A model generated the notes under the pieces. The model made no database searches. It had not been told where the DNA came from and saw only the letters and a program-made list of their open reading frames with translations. Shown in pieces: positions 1 to 6,472 of a DNA stretch of 9,294 bases. Numbering within the stretch: the first letter of the stretch is position 1; the number at the start of each line of letters is the position of its first letter. Made by a program: the position numbers and the translations under genes. This stretch comes from Deltaproteobacteria bacterium (GTDB taxonomy: Bacteria; Desulfobacterota; Binatia; UBA12015). The DNA lies in NCBI GenBank assembly GCA_003447545.1, contig DLYX01000137.1:1-9294 (forward strand). The letters run 5' to 3'.

Positions 1-139
1 GATCCACGCCAACCGCGATCAGCGCCAGCAGGGGCAGAATGGCCGACACAAAGGCCGTCATCAGGACATATGCCGGAAATGTCATCAGGCGACGTTTCCA
101 GCGCTCCAGAAGGCTCTCCTGTTCGCGGGGCTGGTCCAT
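1..139 (-). CDS. N-terminus of a membrane-associated protein, possibly a lysophospholipid acyltransferase (partial)
   Basis: Only the first 46 residues are inside the window; the gene runs off the left edge. It begins MDQPREQESLLERWKRRL, a charged amphipathic stretch. A hydrophobic segment follows at about residues 20-44 (FPAYVLMTAFVSAILPLLAL), which looks like a membrane anchor. A basic helix followed by a hydrophobic helix and then VD resembles the start of some bacterial PlsC-type 1-acylglycerol-3-phosphate acyltransferases. The catalytic HxxxxD motif would lie outside the window, so the family is only a guess. The ATG at 139-137 has a weak GGGAAG-like ribosome site about 11 bases upstream, and a TTG codon directly before it is an alternative start. 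A well-spaced promoter at 217-245 points into this gene. It is divergent from the DUF1295 gene. That a gene starts here is fairly sure; its function is not. Confidence 0.6.
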   Translation of the reverse strand, partial: MDQPREQESLLERWKRRLMTFPAYVLMTAFVSAILPLLALIAVGVD

Positions 140-216
140 CAAGCGCTGGGCTTCCCGGGCCAAAGCTGAAGGTTGTCGATGTTGTGGGCGAAGGTAAGAG
201 CCATTGGATCCAAAAG

Positions 217-245
217 AATATATAGTGGTCCGCAGGGGGTGTCGA
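217..245 (-). promoter_or_regulatory. Candidate sigma70-type promoter for the leftward partial gene
   Basis: Read on the minus strand, a -35 box TCGACA (complement of 240-245, 5 of 6 to TTGACA) is followed by exactly 17 bases and a -10 box TATATT (complement of 217-222, 5 of 6 to TATAAT). Transcription would start near 210, giving a leader of about 70 bases before the ATG at 139. The -35 box lies in the 8-base palindrome TGTCGACA at 240-247, which could also bind a regulator. I found no equally good promoter facing right for the gene at 274. Confidence 0.55.
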
Positions 246-273
246 CAGGGCCCCGAGCAAGGAGACGACAAGC

Positions 274-1140
274 ATGCAGGGTTATTTGGGGATTCTGATC
301 ATTCTGGTGTTGGGATCGGGATTGGCATGGGCCGGGAGCCAGGGAAGCGGTGCGGCATTCGGAATTCCGGTATTCGCAATATGCGCTGCCGTCGCCTTCG
401 GTCTGAATTGGCTGATCTTTGTGCACGCCTGGCGGCGTCAAACCGAGGTGTATTTTGATCTCTCGGGTTCGTGCACATATTTGCTGGTCATCGCGCTGGC
501 TGTCGCTCTTTCTCCGGAGGTCGGTCTGCGGGGCTGGTTGCTCGCGTCGATGGTGGTGGTCTGGGCTGTGCGGTTGGGATCCTTCCTCTTCGTGCGAGTG
601 CGCCGGGACGGGGGCGATGGGCGCTTTGATTCCATCAAACCGAATTTCTCCCGATTTCTGTTTGCCTGGACGCTCCAGGGACTCTGGGTTTTGCTGACCG
701 CGGCATGCGCTCTGGCCGCGATCACGGGCAGCTCGGCGCCTGCGATCGGCATCGTTGGTGCGCTCGGTGTGTTGCTCTGGGTCCTGGGTTTTTCGATCGA
801 GGTGATTGCCGATCGACAAAAAACAGCCTTTCGCCAACGCGAGGAGAACCGGGGGCAGTTTATCACGGGCGGGCTATGGTCGTGGTCGAGGCACCCGAAC
901 TACGTGGGAGAGATCCTCTTGTGGGTGGGAGTCGCGTGCCTCGCTCTGCCGGCTCTCGAGGGTTGGAGTTATCTGATGCTCATCTCGCCGGTGTTTGTGT
1001 ACGTGCTTCTGTCCCGAATCAGCGGTGTACCGATGCTCGAGGCGCGAGGGCTCAAGAAATGGGGCGAAGACGCGTCTTATCGCGAGCACCTCGAGAAGAC
1101 CCCCGTACTCTTCCCCTGGCCGCGGGCAAGCGGCGAGTAG
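274..1140 (+). CDS. DUF1295 / steroid 5-alpha-reductase-like integral membrane protein
   Basis: 288 residues with about seven or eight hydrophobic segments (roughly 5-20, 33-50, 66-80, 88-108, 133-150, 158-176, 212-228, 233-247). Family marks are visible: YFDLSGS at 60-66, RFD at 117-119, an AWTLQGLW element at 131-138, EVIADRQK at 176-183 and the C-terminal WSRHPNYVGE at 204-213. This last element is shared with steroid 5-alpha reductases and isoprenylcysteine methyltransferase-like proteins, where it lies at the NADPH- or AdoMet-binding face of the membrane domain. The length fits DUF1295. Members are usually annotated as putative NADPH-dependent reductases of lipid or steroid double bonds; the substrate here is unknown. 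The ATG follows GGAG (261-264) by 9 bases. Convergent with the SRPBCC gene 18 bases downstream. The family is clear, the reaction is inferred. Confidence 0.9.
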   Translation: MQGYLGILIILVLGSGLAWAGSQGSGAAFGIPVFAICAAVAFGLNWLIFVHAWRRQTEVYFDLSGSCTYLLVIALAVALSPEVGLRGWLLASMVVVWAVRLGSFLFVRVRRDGGDGRFDSIKPNFSRFLFAWTLQGLWVLLTAACALAAITGSSAPAIGIVGALGVLLWVLGFSIEVIADRQKTAFRQREENRGQFITGGLWSWSRHPNYVGEILLWVGVACLALPALEGWSYLMLISPVFVYVLLSRISGVPMLEARGLKKWGEDASYREHLEKTPVLFPWPRASGE

Positions 1141-1158
1141 CCGAGGGGGCGTTGTCGA

Positions 1159-1575
1159 TCAGCTTTTCAGAGCGTCGCCCAGCCAGCCGACCATCATGGT
1201 GTACATCCCGGTCACGGCAGCCTCGGCCTCTTCTTCGGTCCCGGTCGGGTTGGCTTCACAGCTCCATTCGATCTGTGTTTGTCCACCGCCGAGGTCGGTC
1301 AGCTTCACCGTCGCGAGGTATTGGTCGAGGGGCAGAGGCAGATTGTTGGGAATCTCGTAGGAGAAGGTCTTTGCCTGCTCGTCAAAAGCGACCAAGGTCT
1401 CCTGAATCTCGGCCCCGGGAGCGCCAAAGAACCGGGACATGCCAACTCCTTCGCCTTCGACTCGGACGGAATCGCCGAGTCCCGGAACCCAGCTGACGTT
1501 GCCAAAATCTCCCAATACCGCCCAAACGGTGTCCAGGGGGAATTCCAATGTTTCCGTTACGCCAAATTTTCCCAT
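1159..1575 (-). CDS. SRPBCC-family protein (polyketide cyclase/START-like)
   Basis: 138 residues, close to the usual size of stand-alone SRPBCC (Bet v 1-like helix-grip) proteins that hold hydrophobic ligands in a central cavity. The N-terminal beta strand and helix (MGKFGVTETLEFPLDTVWAVLGDFGNVSWVPG in outline, residues 1-32), an acidic turn with G-rich strand around 33-50, a Trp-containing strand IEWSCEAN near 100-107 and the C-terminal helix (residues 112-138) follow the family plan. The frame stays open upstream to 1755, but GAGGAG lies 6 bases before the ATG at 1575. The upstream 60 residues are Pro/Glu-rich and unlike the family, so I place the start at 1575. An ATG at 1581 is the alternative. 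Divergent from the Gfo/Idh/MocA gene across 114 bases; convergent with DUF1295. Function unknown; a lipid- or polyketide-binding role is inferred from fold only. Confidence 0.85.
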   Translation of the reverse strand: MGKFGVTETLEFPLDTVWAVLGDFGNVSWVPGLGDSVRVEGEGVGMSRFFGAPGAEIQETLVAFDEQAKTFSYEIPNNLPLPLDQYLATVKLTDLGGGQTQIEWSCEANPTGTEEEAEAAVTGMYTMMVGWLGDALKS

Positions 1576-1689
1576 CTGCATCTCCTCACGAGCACCGGCC
1601 CGCATCCATCTATTCCAACCAGATTCAGGTCGATTGCTCCAGTCCGGCTCTTCTGCTGGCTCGGGGACTTCTGGTAGACTGCGGGGAGA

Positions 1690-2727
1690 ATGGTCAATCC
1701 GATCGGAATCGGGGTTCTGGGGCTCGGCAAGCATGGGGAGCGTTATGTCGGTCATCTCGAACGGGATTTGCCGGGATTACGGGTCGTCGCCGTTTCTCGA
1801 CGCGACGACCGTCAGGGAAGATCGCGAGCTGCCAGTCTGGACGCCCACTATCACGCGGATGTCTGGGGGTTGGCTGCGGACCGGGCGGTAGATGCCGTAG
1901 TTTCGGTAGTTCCCCCCGCGTTGCACCCTGAGGTCGTCCGAGCCTGCGCGGCCGAAGGAAAGCCGCTCCTTCTCGAAAAACCCTTTGCCATACATGCCGA
2001 AGATGCGGCCTCGATGGCCGGGCAGATTCAGGATGCCGGAATCCCCGTGATGGTCGCCCAGACGCTGCGGTTCTCGTCGGCCGCCCGGCGGGCCCGCGAT
2101 TGGTTGGGCGAGGTTGGATCTCTGCATCAGATCATTTTGGGCCAGAGCTTCGAGCCCTCCCGCCTGAGCTGGCTGGATGACCCCGAAATTTCCGGTGGTG
2201 GAAATATTCTTCATACCGGCATCCATGAATTTGACCTGGCACGGTACCTCACCGGAGCGGAGGTTCTTGAGGTCCACTGTATGGCCGGACGTGTGGCGAC
2301 GGAGAAAACTGAGGACAGCTTTGTGGCTTCTCTCTTCATGGGGGACGCTTCCGGTTGTCGGATTCTCGGGTCCGTGACCGCCTCTCGCGGCACGCGGAGT
2401 CGTTACGGTGAAATCCGCCTGATCGGTTCGCGGGGGCAAATCTTCTGTGACCATGCCCTGCATCGGGCAATGTTGCTGCAGGAGGGCCGGGTGGTTGCCG
2501 AGGAGGTCCTGCCGGACATTCCGACCGTCCGAGAAGCTCTGGCCGCTTTCGAGAAAGTGGTTCGCGGGACGGAGCCGCCGCCGATTACGGTCGAGGATGG
2601 TTTACAGGCGGTAGGAATCGCAGATGCATGTTATCAATCTTTGCGAAGCGGTCGTCGAGTGACGTTACCGCAGGATCAGGAGAATACGAATGCCTATCTT
2701 CGTCATGCGCGGCCTCGACGGCCCTGA
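1690..2727 (+). CDS. Gfo/Idh/MocA-family NAD(P)-dependent oxidoreductase
   Basis: 345 residues, typical for the family. An N-terminal Rossmann fold opens with GLGKHG (residues 11-16, GxGxxG). The catalytic Lys motif EKPF lies at 96-99, and the substrate-side motif GGGNILHTGIHEFD at 169-182 carries His179. These enzymes oxidise or reduce hydroxyl groups of sugars, cyclitols or related polyols with NAD(P). The substrate cannot be read from sequence, and the HTGIH variant, in place of the commoner DxGxH, is shared by several uncharacterised subgroups. An upstream in-frame TAG at 1675 forces the ATG at 1690. GGGGAG (1683-1688) is only one base from that ATG, which is unusually tight. A TGG-TAGACT extended -10-like element at 1672-1680 would put transcription start at about 1687, so a leaderless or nearly leaderless message is possible. 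First gene of an apparent operon; its end overlaps the YciI-like gene by 38 bases. Confidence 0.9.
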   Translation: MVNPIGIGVLGLGKHGERYVGHLERDLPGLRVVAVSRRDDRQGRSRAASLDAHYHADVWGLAADRAVDAVVSVVPPALHPEVVRACAAEGKPLLLEKPFAIHAEDAASMAGQIQDAGIPVMVAQTLRFSSAARRARDWLGEVGSLHQIILGQSFEPSRLSWLDDPEISGGGNILHTGIHEFDLARYLTGAEVLEVHCMAGRVATEKTEDSFVASLFMGDASGCRILGSVTASRGTRSRYGEIRLIGSRGQIFCDHALHRAMLLQEGRVVAEEVLPDIPTVREALAAFEKVVRGTEPPPITVEDGLQAVGIADACYQSLRSGRRVTLPQDQENTNAYLRHARPRRP

Positions 2728-2983
2728 GGGCCTTGCGCGTCGGCCCGCGGTTCGTCCATCACACCTCGAACATTTGCGGGAGCTCGAAAGGTTGGCGAAA
2801 ATCATGTTCGCCGGCCCGATTTTTGCCGAGGATGGCTCGACGCCGATTGGTTCGATCGTGATTTTCGAGTCCGATGATCTGACCACCGCGCAATCTTTTT
2901 GCGCCCGAGACCCCTATGTACTGGAAGGTGTCTTCGGTCAGTGGGATGTGAACGCTGCGATGCAGGTTTTTCCGGAGAACTAG
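2690..2983 (+). CDS. YciI-like (YCII-related) small protein
   Basis: 97 residues, the normal size for the YciI family, which has a ferredoxin-like alpha/beta fold related to muconolactone isomerase. Visible family features are the N-terminal strand (PIFVMRGLD), the conserved-His helix RPSHLEHLREL (residues 23-32, His25 and His28), AGPIFAEDGSTPIGSIVIFE at 41-60 and ARDPYV at 72-77, whose Asp74 is the usual invariant acid. Members are thought to be small isomerase- or dehydrochlorinase-like enzymes or binding proteins; few have known substrates. AGGAG (2678-2682) lies 7 bases before the ATG. The start lies inside the end of the Gfo/Idh/MocA gene in another frame, so the two are very likely translationally coupled. 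The next gene begins 6 bases after its stop. Confidence 0.88.
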   Translation: MPIFVMRGLDGPEGLARRPAVRPSHLEHLRELERLAKIMFAGPIFAEDGSTPIGSIVIFESDDLTTAQSFCARDPYVLEGVFGQWDVNAAMQVFPEN

Positions 2984-2989
2984 GCGCCC

Positions 2990-3934
2990 ATGCTGATCGA
3001 TACTGCCAAATCGGCTGATCAAAGACACCCCGCAGATGACGACATCGGCTTTTGCGAATCCCTCGGATTTCGCCTGGTGCAACCGGGCGAGACCATGGCC
3101 TTGATGGCCCGTTTCAACCAGCGACCGAACCAGGCGGTTATGGACGTCGGCATCGATATCCTGCTTCACGATGGTGGTTTTCTCGCAGCACGTCATGTGA
3201 ATGCGATGGAAGGGCCGGACGCTGCATTGGAAATTCAGGGAGCGACCTTGTCTCTCGAGGGCGATATCTGGCGACTGAATTACGACGGCCCGGCGCATGC
3301 CCTCGACTCTTCCCGGAACGCCAATGACCATGAATTTTGGCATAAGAGCCGCCTCGAGCGATTAATTATCGAGTTGGAGTTTCATCCGGCAGGAGATCCT
3401 GTGCAATCCGATGCACAGCCGGGCAGCCTCGCGGCGGTTGTGGCGGCGCGCGGCGAAGTTTGGGTTTCCGGGGACCAGTATCTGGTGGAGGTCCCGGCTC
3501 TGCGCGATCGCACCTGGGGGACGGCGTCCATTCCCAAAGCGCGCCGCCGCGTGGACGCCTGTTTTGCCGACGGGCGAGCGTTTGCTCTCGAGCGTCTCTG
3601 GACATCGGAGGGACCTCACCTGAGCGGCTGGCTACGTCTCGATGGAGAAACCCGAGAAATCATGAGCGGTCGAATCGAAACGGAACCGGAGACCGACCAC
3701 CCCTACCCGAAGGCATTGGCTCTTTCGCTGGTTGATTCGGCGCGCCAGCGGCATCGTCTGACAGCGGAGGTCCTGCATACGGCCCCGTTGGTGGGGAGCA
3801 CGAATAATATCAAGTACCTGTCCTGTCAGAGTCTGGCGATGTTCTCCTGGGAGGACCACCAGGGGCATGGATTTGCCGAATATCTGCACTGTCTCGACGA
3901 CGAAGGCCAGCCATTGATCCCCATCGACGTTTGA
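2990..3934 (+). CDS. DUF7064/DUF7065-like (AttH/lipocalin-like) protein
   Basis: 314 residues with no signal peptide or membrane segment. The N-terminal half carries an RPNQAVMDVGIDILLHDGGF stretch (residues 45-64) typical of the first beta-barrel half. The second half has RDRTWGTASIP at 172-182, matching the 'RDxSWG' element of this family, and the C-terminal WEDHQGHGFAEYL at 287-299, matching the GHGxxEYL end motif. Related two-domain beta-barrel proteins include AttH and CrtC-type hydratases. Most bacterial members are unassigned and occur near genes for lipid, terpenoid or aromatic metabolism. I recognise the family from these motifs only. The ATG follows the stop of the YciI-like gene by 6 bases; GGAG at 2974-2977 is 12 bases upstream, so reinitiation after the upstream gene is likely. 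Third gene of the operon. Confidence 0.65.
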   Translation: MLIDTAKSADQRHPADDDIGFCESLGFRLVQPGETMALMARFNQRPNQAVMDVGIDILLHDGGFLAARHVNAMEGPDAALEIQGATLSLEGDIWRLNYDGPAHALDSSRNANDHEFWHKSRLERLIIELEFHPAGDPVQSDAQPGSLAAVVAARGEVWVSGDQYLVEVPALRDRTWGTASIPKARRRVDACFADGRAFALERLWTSEGPHLSGWLRLDGETREIMSGRIETEPETDHPYPKALALSLVDSARQRHRLTAEVLHTAPLVGSTNNIKYLSCQSLAMFSWEDHQGHGFAEYLHCLDDEGQPLIPIDV

Positions 3935-4009
3935 TCGAATCGCCACACGGCCACCTGCACTCAGCACAATTTGTCGTAAGGATTTCTGGTCATCTCGCTG
4001 GATGATCGC

Positions 4010-4017
4010 ATACGTAT
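4010..4017. promoter_or_regulatory. Palindrome upstream of padR, possible autoregulatory operator
   Basis: ATACGTAT is a perfect 8-base palindrome. With its flanks (4007-4020) it forms a 14-base near-palindrome with one mismatched pair. It lies 29 bases before the PadR start codon and just before the strong AGGAGG. PadR-family repressors commonly bind AT-rich dyads in their own promoter, so this is the best operator candidate in the 112-base gap 3935-4046. I found no convincing -35/-10 pair or terminator hairpin in that gap. The function is inferred from position alone. Confidence 0.3.
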
Positions 4018-4046
4018 TCGGAGTTCCCTCAAACAGGAGGTGCTCC

Positions 4047-4715
4047 ATGTCCATCAAATACGCGATCCTGGCGTTGATTGTAGAGAAGCCCCAGCACGGC
4101 TACGCGGTGCGCAACGCGTTTGAAGCTCGATTGTCGGATGTCCGCGAAATTGGCTACGGGCAGGTCTATCAAGTTCTTGCCAGCCTGGAGAAGGACGGAT
4201 TTGTGCGGGGGGTCAGTACCTCCGCAGGGATTCGCCGCATCGTCTACACGGCGACTCGGCGCGGACGGGCCGCACTGCGTGCATGGCTGTTTGGCTCGGG
4301 GTTGGAGCGTCGTGGTTTTCAGGACGACGTCTTCCTGCGACTTCTATTTGCGAGACCAGAGGAGGTGGAGGGAATGATTCGTTTCCTTGCCGGACAGATC
4401 TTGCAGGTAAAGGAGGATCTCAAAATTTTGCGCAGCCAACAGAGTGAACTCCTGCCAGCTTCAGAACCTGATATCCGCATGCGATGTGTCTACATCGAGG
4501 CCGAAGTCCTGCATCGGGAAGCCGATCTGGCGGCCCTTGGTCTGGCGGTTCAGGAAATCAATATCCTGTGGCCGCAGACGGGCCGGCGTCGAGTGCAGGC
4601 GGCCAAGGTGCCACCTTCTCGGGAAATCGTGCCCGAGCCCCCGGAGCAGGTTCTCACGGGGCGCAAGCAGGCTTCCATGTCCGGCGTCCGTCCGTGGAAA
4701 TCTCATTTCGGCTGA
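4047..4715 (+). CDS. PadR-family transcriptional regulator
   Basis: 222 residues. The first 75 residues form the winged helix typical of PadR: MSIKYAILALIVEKPQHGYAV (LTxxxLLALLxxxPxxGYxL pattern), the recognition helix YGQVYQVLASLEKDGFV at 37-53 and the wing RRIVYTATRRGRAAL at 63-77. A C-terminal helical domain (about 88-172) resembles the Vir_act_alpha_C dimerisation region. PadR proteins are dimeric repressors released by small, often aromatic or lipophilic ligands. AGGAGG (4035-4040) sits 6 bases before this ATG, so it is chosen over the in-frame ATG at 4002. After residue 175 there is a basic, Pro-rich tail of about 48 residues with no family match that I recognise. Its last 62 bases overlap an antisense gene. 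It lies 112 bases after the operon at 1690-3934 and may control it. Confidence 0.9.
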   Translation: MSIKYAILALIVEKPQHGYAVRNAFEARLSDVREIGYGQVYQVLASLEKDGFVRGVSTSAGIRRIVYTATRRGRAALRAWLFGSGLERRGFQDDVFLRLLFARPEEVEGMIRFLAGQILQVKEDLKILRSQQSELLPASEPDIRMRCVYIEAEVLHREADLAALGLAVQEINILWPQTGRRRVQAAKVPPSREIVPEPPEQVLTGRKQASMSGVRPWKSHFG

Positions 4716-4995
4716 GCAGCTTCCATGGGATCACTCGCGGGAAGCGAGATTGCTTGTTCTGGACCAGAACGCCGTCGGGGCGAATCCCGAAAATCAGAAG
4801 TTCCGATTGGATGTCCATCGAGGTGTCGAGCGAGGTCTCCGGAGCTTTTTTTTCCGGGTTCGGCGTCAGGCGGAACCATACGCTTCCGGGCGGAAACGAG
4901 TCCTTGTCGAAGTTGGGGCAGGGACTGGAGGCCAGCGAAAGGGGCGCCGATCCCATAGTCAGAACGAGAAGGCCGATACCAAGCAGGATACGCAT
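4654..4995 (-). CDS. Small exported protein of unknown function
   Basis: 113 residues. It starts MRILLGIGLLVLTMGSAPLSLA, a clear signal peptide (one Arg, a hydrophobic core at 3-14, and an S-L-A site giving cleavage near residue 22). The mature part is about 90 residues, soluble in character, with two cysteines (26 and 111) that could form a disulfide, a VWFRLTPNPEKK strand at 39-50 and ELLIFGIRPDGVLVQ at 65-79. I recognise no family. There is no standard lipobox. Codon third positions are GC-rich as in neighbouring genes, which supports it being real. The ribosome site is weak (CAAGAAACC before the ATG). It lies 68 bases after the stop of the double HCCA/DsbA-like gene and may be cotranscribed with it. 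Its last 62 bases overlap the 3' end of padR on the other strand. An A8 run (complement of 4846-4853) lies inside the coding region. Confidence 0.7.
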   Translation of the reverse strand: MRILLGIGLLVLTMGSAPLSLASSPCPNFDKDSFPPGSVWFRLTPNPEKKAPETSLDTSMDIQSELLIFGIRPDGVLVQNKQSRFPRVIPWKLLSRNEISTDGRRTWKPACAP

Positions 4996-5063
4996 GGTTT
5001 CTTGTCTACCCGGTGGCTGCTCCACATCCAACGGTTTGAAGATTTTGCGAGATACCCAGAGGT

Positions 5064-6398
5064 TCAGTCGGAGCGAGGTCGCTGGAGTCGTCGACGGATT
5101 TCCTCCTCGACCAACCAGAGTCGATCCTGACCCCAGATTGCAAAGTCCGGCTCGCCTTCGCTTCGGATGCGGTAGCTGGGTACCCCCCAGATACCGGCGG
5201 CAAGCATCTCCTCGCGATTCGCCTCCAGTTCCTTCTCCCACCCGGGATGGCTCAGGTGAGGGAGAGCTTCTTCCCAGGAGAGGCCGGCTTCTATCACTAC
5301 CTGGCGTAATCCTTCGTTGGTGCCCGTATCGACCCCTCGGGCGAATGAGTTGGTCATGAAAGATGCCAGGTACTCGGCCGCTCGCCCCTGAGACTTGGCG
5401 AACGGGTAGAGCGAAAAGGCACGCTCGACAGGTTCGCCGACTGGATCGAAGATATCGCCGAAGGGAAGTCCCTGTCGGGTGGCTTCCCGCTTGGTATCGC
5501 GCATGATGTAGAGTTGCTTGCTCAAGGGGACGGGCAGGCCACGCATGACCATCGGCAGGACGGGCTTGAGAACGAGTTTCACAGGAAGTTGTTGTGCCAA
5601 TGCGTAGGTGCGCTCGGTGCTGATTGCGGAATAGGGGCTTCGGAGAGACGGGAAATATTCCAGGACGATGGAAGCATCGGGCGCCTCGATGGATTCGCCG
5701 CTGATTTCTCGTGGTGGGATAATGGGTCCGGCGTCGGACTCGGAGCGGAGGCCTTCGTCGCGAAGCCGTTCCTCCAGATAATGCAGACGATCGACTCCCC
5801 AGTACCATTCCCCCTCGAAGTAGAAGGTGGCACCATTATAGTGGCCCAGTTTTTGGCGACGCCTGGTTCCTGCCTTCCGGTCGGCGAGCATCTCCTCTTC
5901 GCTCGCTGTGGCGAATTCGTTGGCGAGATTGAGGATCTCGTCGCTGTCGTCGGCCCAGAGAGCCGCACCCACGCGGGGCGCGATTTCGCTGAATCCACCG
6001 GGCGCAAGGTTTGCTGCGAGAATTTCGCTCGCGCGACGATGGTTTTCCGGGGAGGGCTGTTCGCCGAGGTCCGTAAAGGACAACCCGAGAGCGGGGGCGA
6101 TGGCGGCCGCATCCATTCGCGCGTACGGAATCAACCGATCTCGATCGGCAGCGGCATTGTCGGAAGGGGCGTCGACGAGGTGAATTTTTAATTCGACCGT
6201 GTAGCGGCGGAGGAATTCGCCGAGAACCTGACATGCGAGGTGGGAATAGGGATCATCGACCTGATGAAAATATTCCACGCAACGTGCTTTGCCGGAGATT
6301 TTTCCGCGAAGGCGTGCGAGGGATCTTCGTCGATCGCGCGTGCGGTCCGAGGTGATCGTACGCACGAATATATTCTGCAGGTTTCTTTTCAGCGACAT
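5064..6398 (-). CDS. Double DsbA/2-hydroxychromene-2-carboxylate isomerase-like thioredoxin-fold protein
   Basis: 444 residues, about twice a single HCCA-isomerase or kappa-GST-like domain. Repeat 1 begins CVEYFHQVDDPYSHLACQVL (residues 40-59) and ends GEWYWGVDRLHYLEERL (196-212). Repeat 2 begins VLEYFPSLRSPYSAIS (245-260) and ends GVPSYRI...FAIWGQDRLWLVEEEI (405-434). Neither has a CxxC pair, so disulfide oxidation is unlikely. Repeat 2 keeps the SPYS motif (Ser254, the glutathione-activating position in HCCA isomerases and kappa GSTs) and the Val-Pro loop (406-407). In repeat 1 these are Asp49 and GATF, so it looks degenerate. A basic stretch (RDRRRSLARLRGK) precedes it. No signal peptide is seen, so it is probably cytoplasmic. 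AAGGA lies 7 bases before the ATG at 6398. A glutathione-dependent isomerase or transferase role is inferred from fold; the substrate is unknown. Divergent from galK across 64 bases. Confidence 0.8.
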   Translation of the reverse strand: MSLKRNLQNIFVRTITSDRTRDRRRSLARLRGKISGKARCVEYFHQVDDPYSHLACQVLGEFLRRYTVELKIHLVDAPSDNAAADRDRLIPYARMDAAAIAPALGLSFTDLGEQPSPENHRRASEILAANLAPGGFSEIAPRVGAALWADDSDEILNLANEFATASEEEMLADRKAGTRRRQKLGHYNGATFYFEGEWYWGVDRLHYLEERLRDEGLRSESDAGPIIPPREISGESIEAPDASIVLEYFPSLRSPYSAISTERTYALAQQLPVKLVLKPVLPMVMRGLPVPLSKQLYIMRDTKREATRQGLPFGDIFDPVGEPVERAFSLYPFAKSQGRAAEYLASFMTNSFARGVDTGTNEGLRQVVIEAGLSWEEALPHLSHPGWEKELEANREEMLAAGIWGVPSYRIRSEGEPDFAIWGQDRLWLVEEEIRRRLQRPRSD

Positions 6399-6435
6399 GG
6401 GGAGATCCTTTGCTCGGTAGCGAAGTTCCTTTGAA

Positions 6436-6450
6436 AGCAGATTCTCTGCT
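6436..6450. repeat. Perfect inverted repeat between the dsbA-like gene and galK
   Basis: AGCAGA-TTC-TCTGCT is a perfect 6-base inverted repeat with a 3-base centre. It lies 12 bases upstream of the galK start, in the 64-base gap that must hold control signals for both divergent genes. It can be an operator dyad in DNA or a hairpin in the galK leader. No T tract follows, so it is not a standard terminator. Confidence 0.5.
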
Positions 6451-6456
6451 ACATCT

Positions 6457-6472
6457 CGATCGATGTCGATCG
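6457..6472 (+). promoter_or_regulatory. Inverted repeat placing the galK start codon in a hairpin loop
   Basis: CGATCGA-TG-TCGATCG is a perfect 7-base inverted repeat centred on the galK ATG (6463-6465). In RNA it can fold as a 6-pair CGAUCG stem with AUGU as the loop, so the start codon would be displayed in the loop. No Shine-Dalgarno sequence is seen in the 20 bases upstream. This may be a translational control element or a chance product of the local abundance of CGATCG. Confidence 0.4.

Noticed and set aside
139..837. 232-codon open frame on the minus strand
   Set aside because: Low-complexity His/Arg/Gln-rich product antisense to the DUF1295 gene, and it crosses the promoter at 217-245.
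705..1496. 263-codon open frame on the plus strand
   Set aside because: Arg/Ser-rich product in another frame of DUF1295 and antisense to the SRPBCC gene; no domain or ribosome site.
1576..1755. 60-residue upstream extension of the SRPBCC gene
   Set aside because: Pro/Glu-rich, outside the family plan, and it would overlap the divergent gene at 1690. GAGGAG 6 bases before the ATG at 1575 supports the shorter form.
1777..2463. 228-codon open frame on the minus strand
   Set aside because: Antisense to the Gfo/Idh/MocA gene, with composition typical of a shadow frame.
4839..4857. CCGGA...T8...TCCGG as a rho-independent terminator for padR
   Set aside because: The T run lies inside the loop rather than after a stem, and the site lies in the coding region of the opposite-strand gene.
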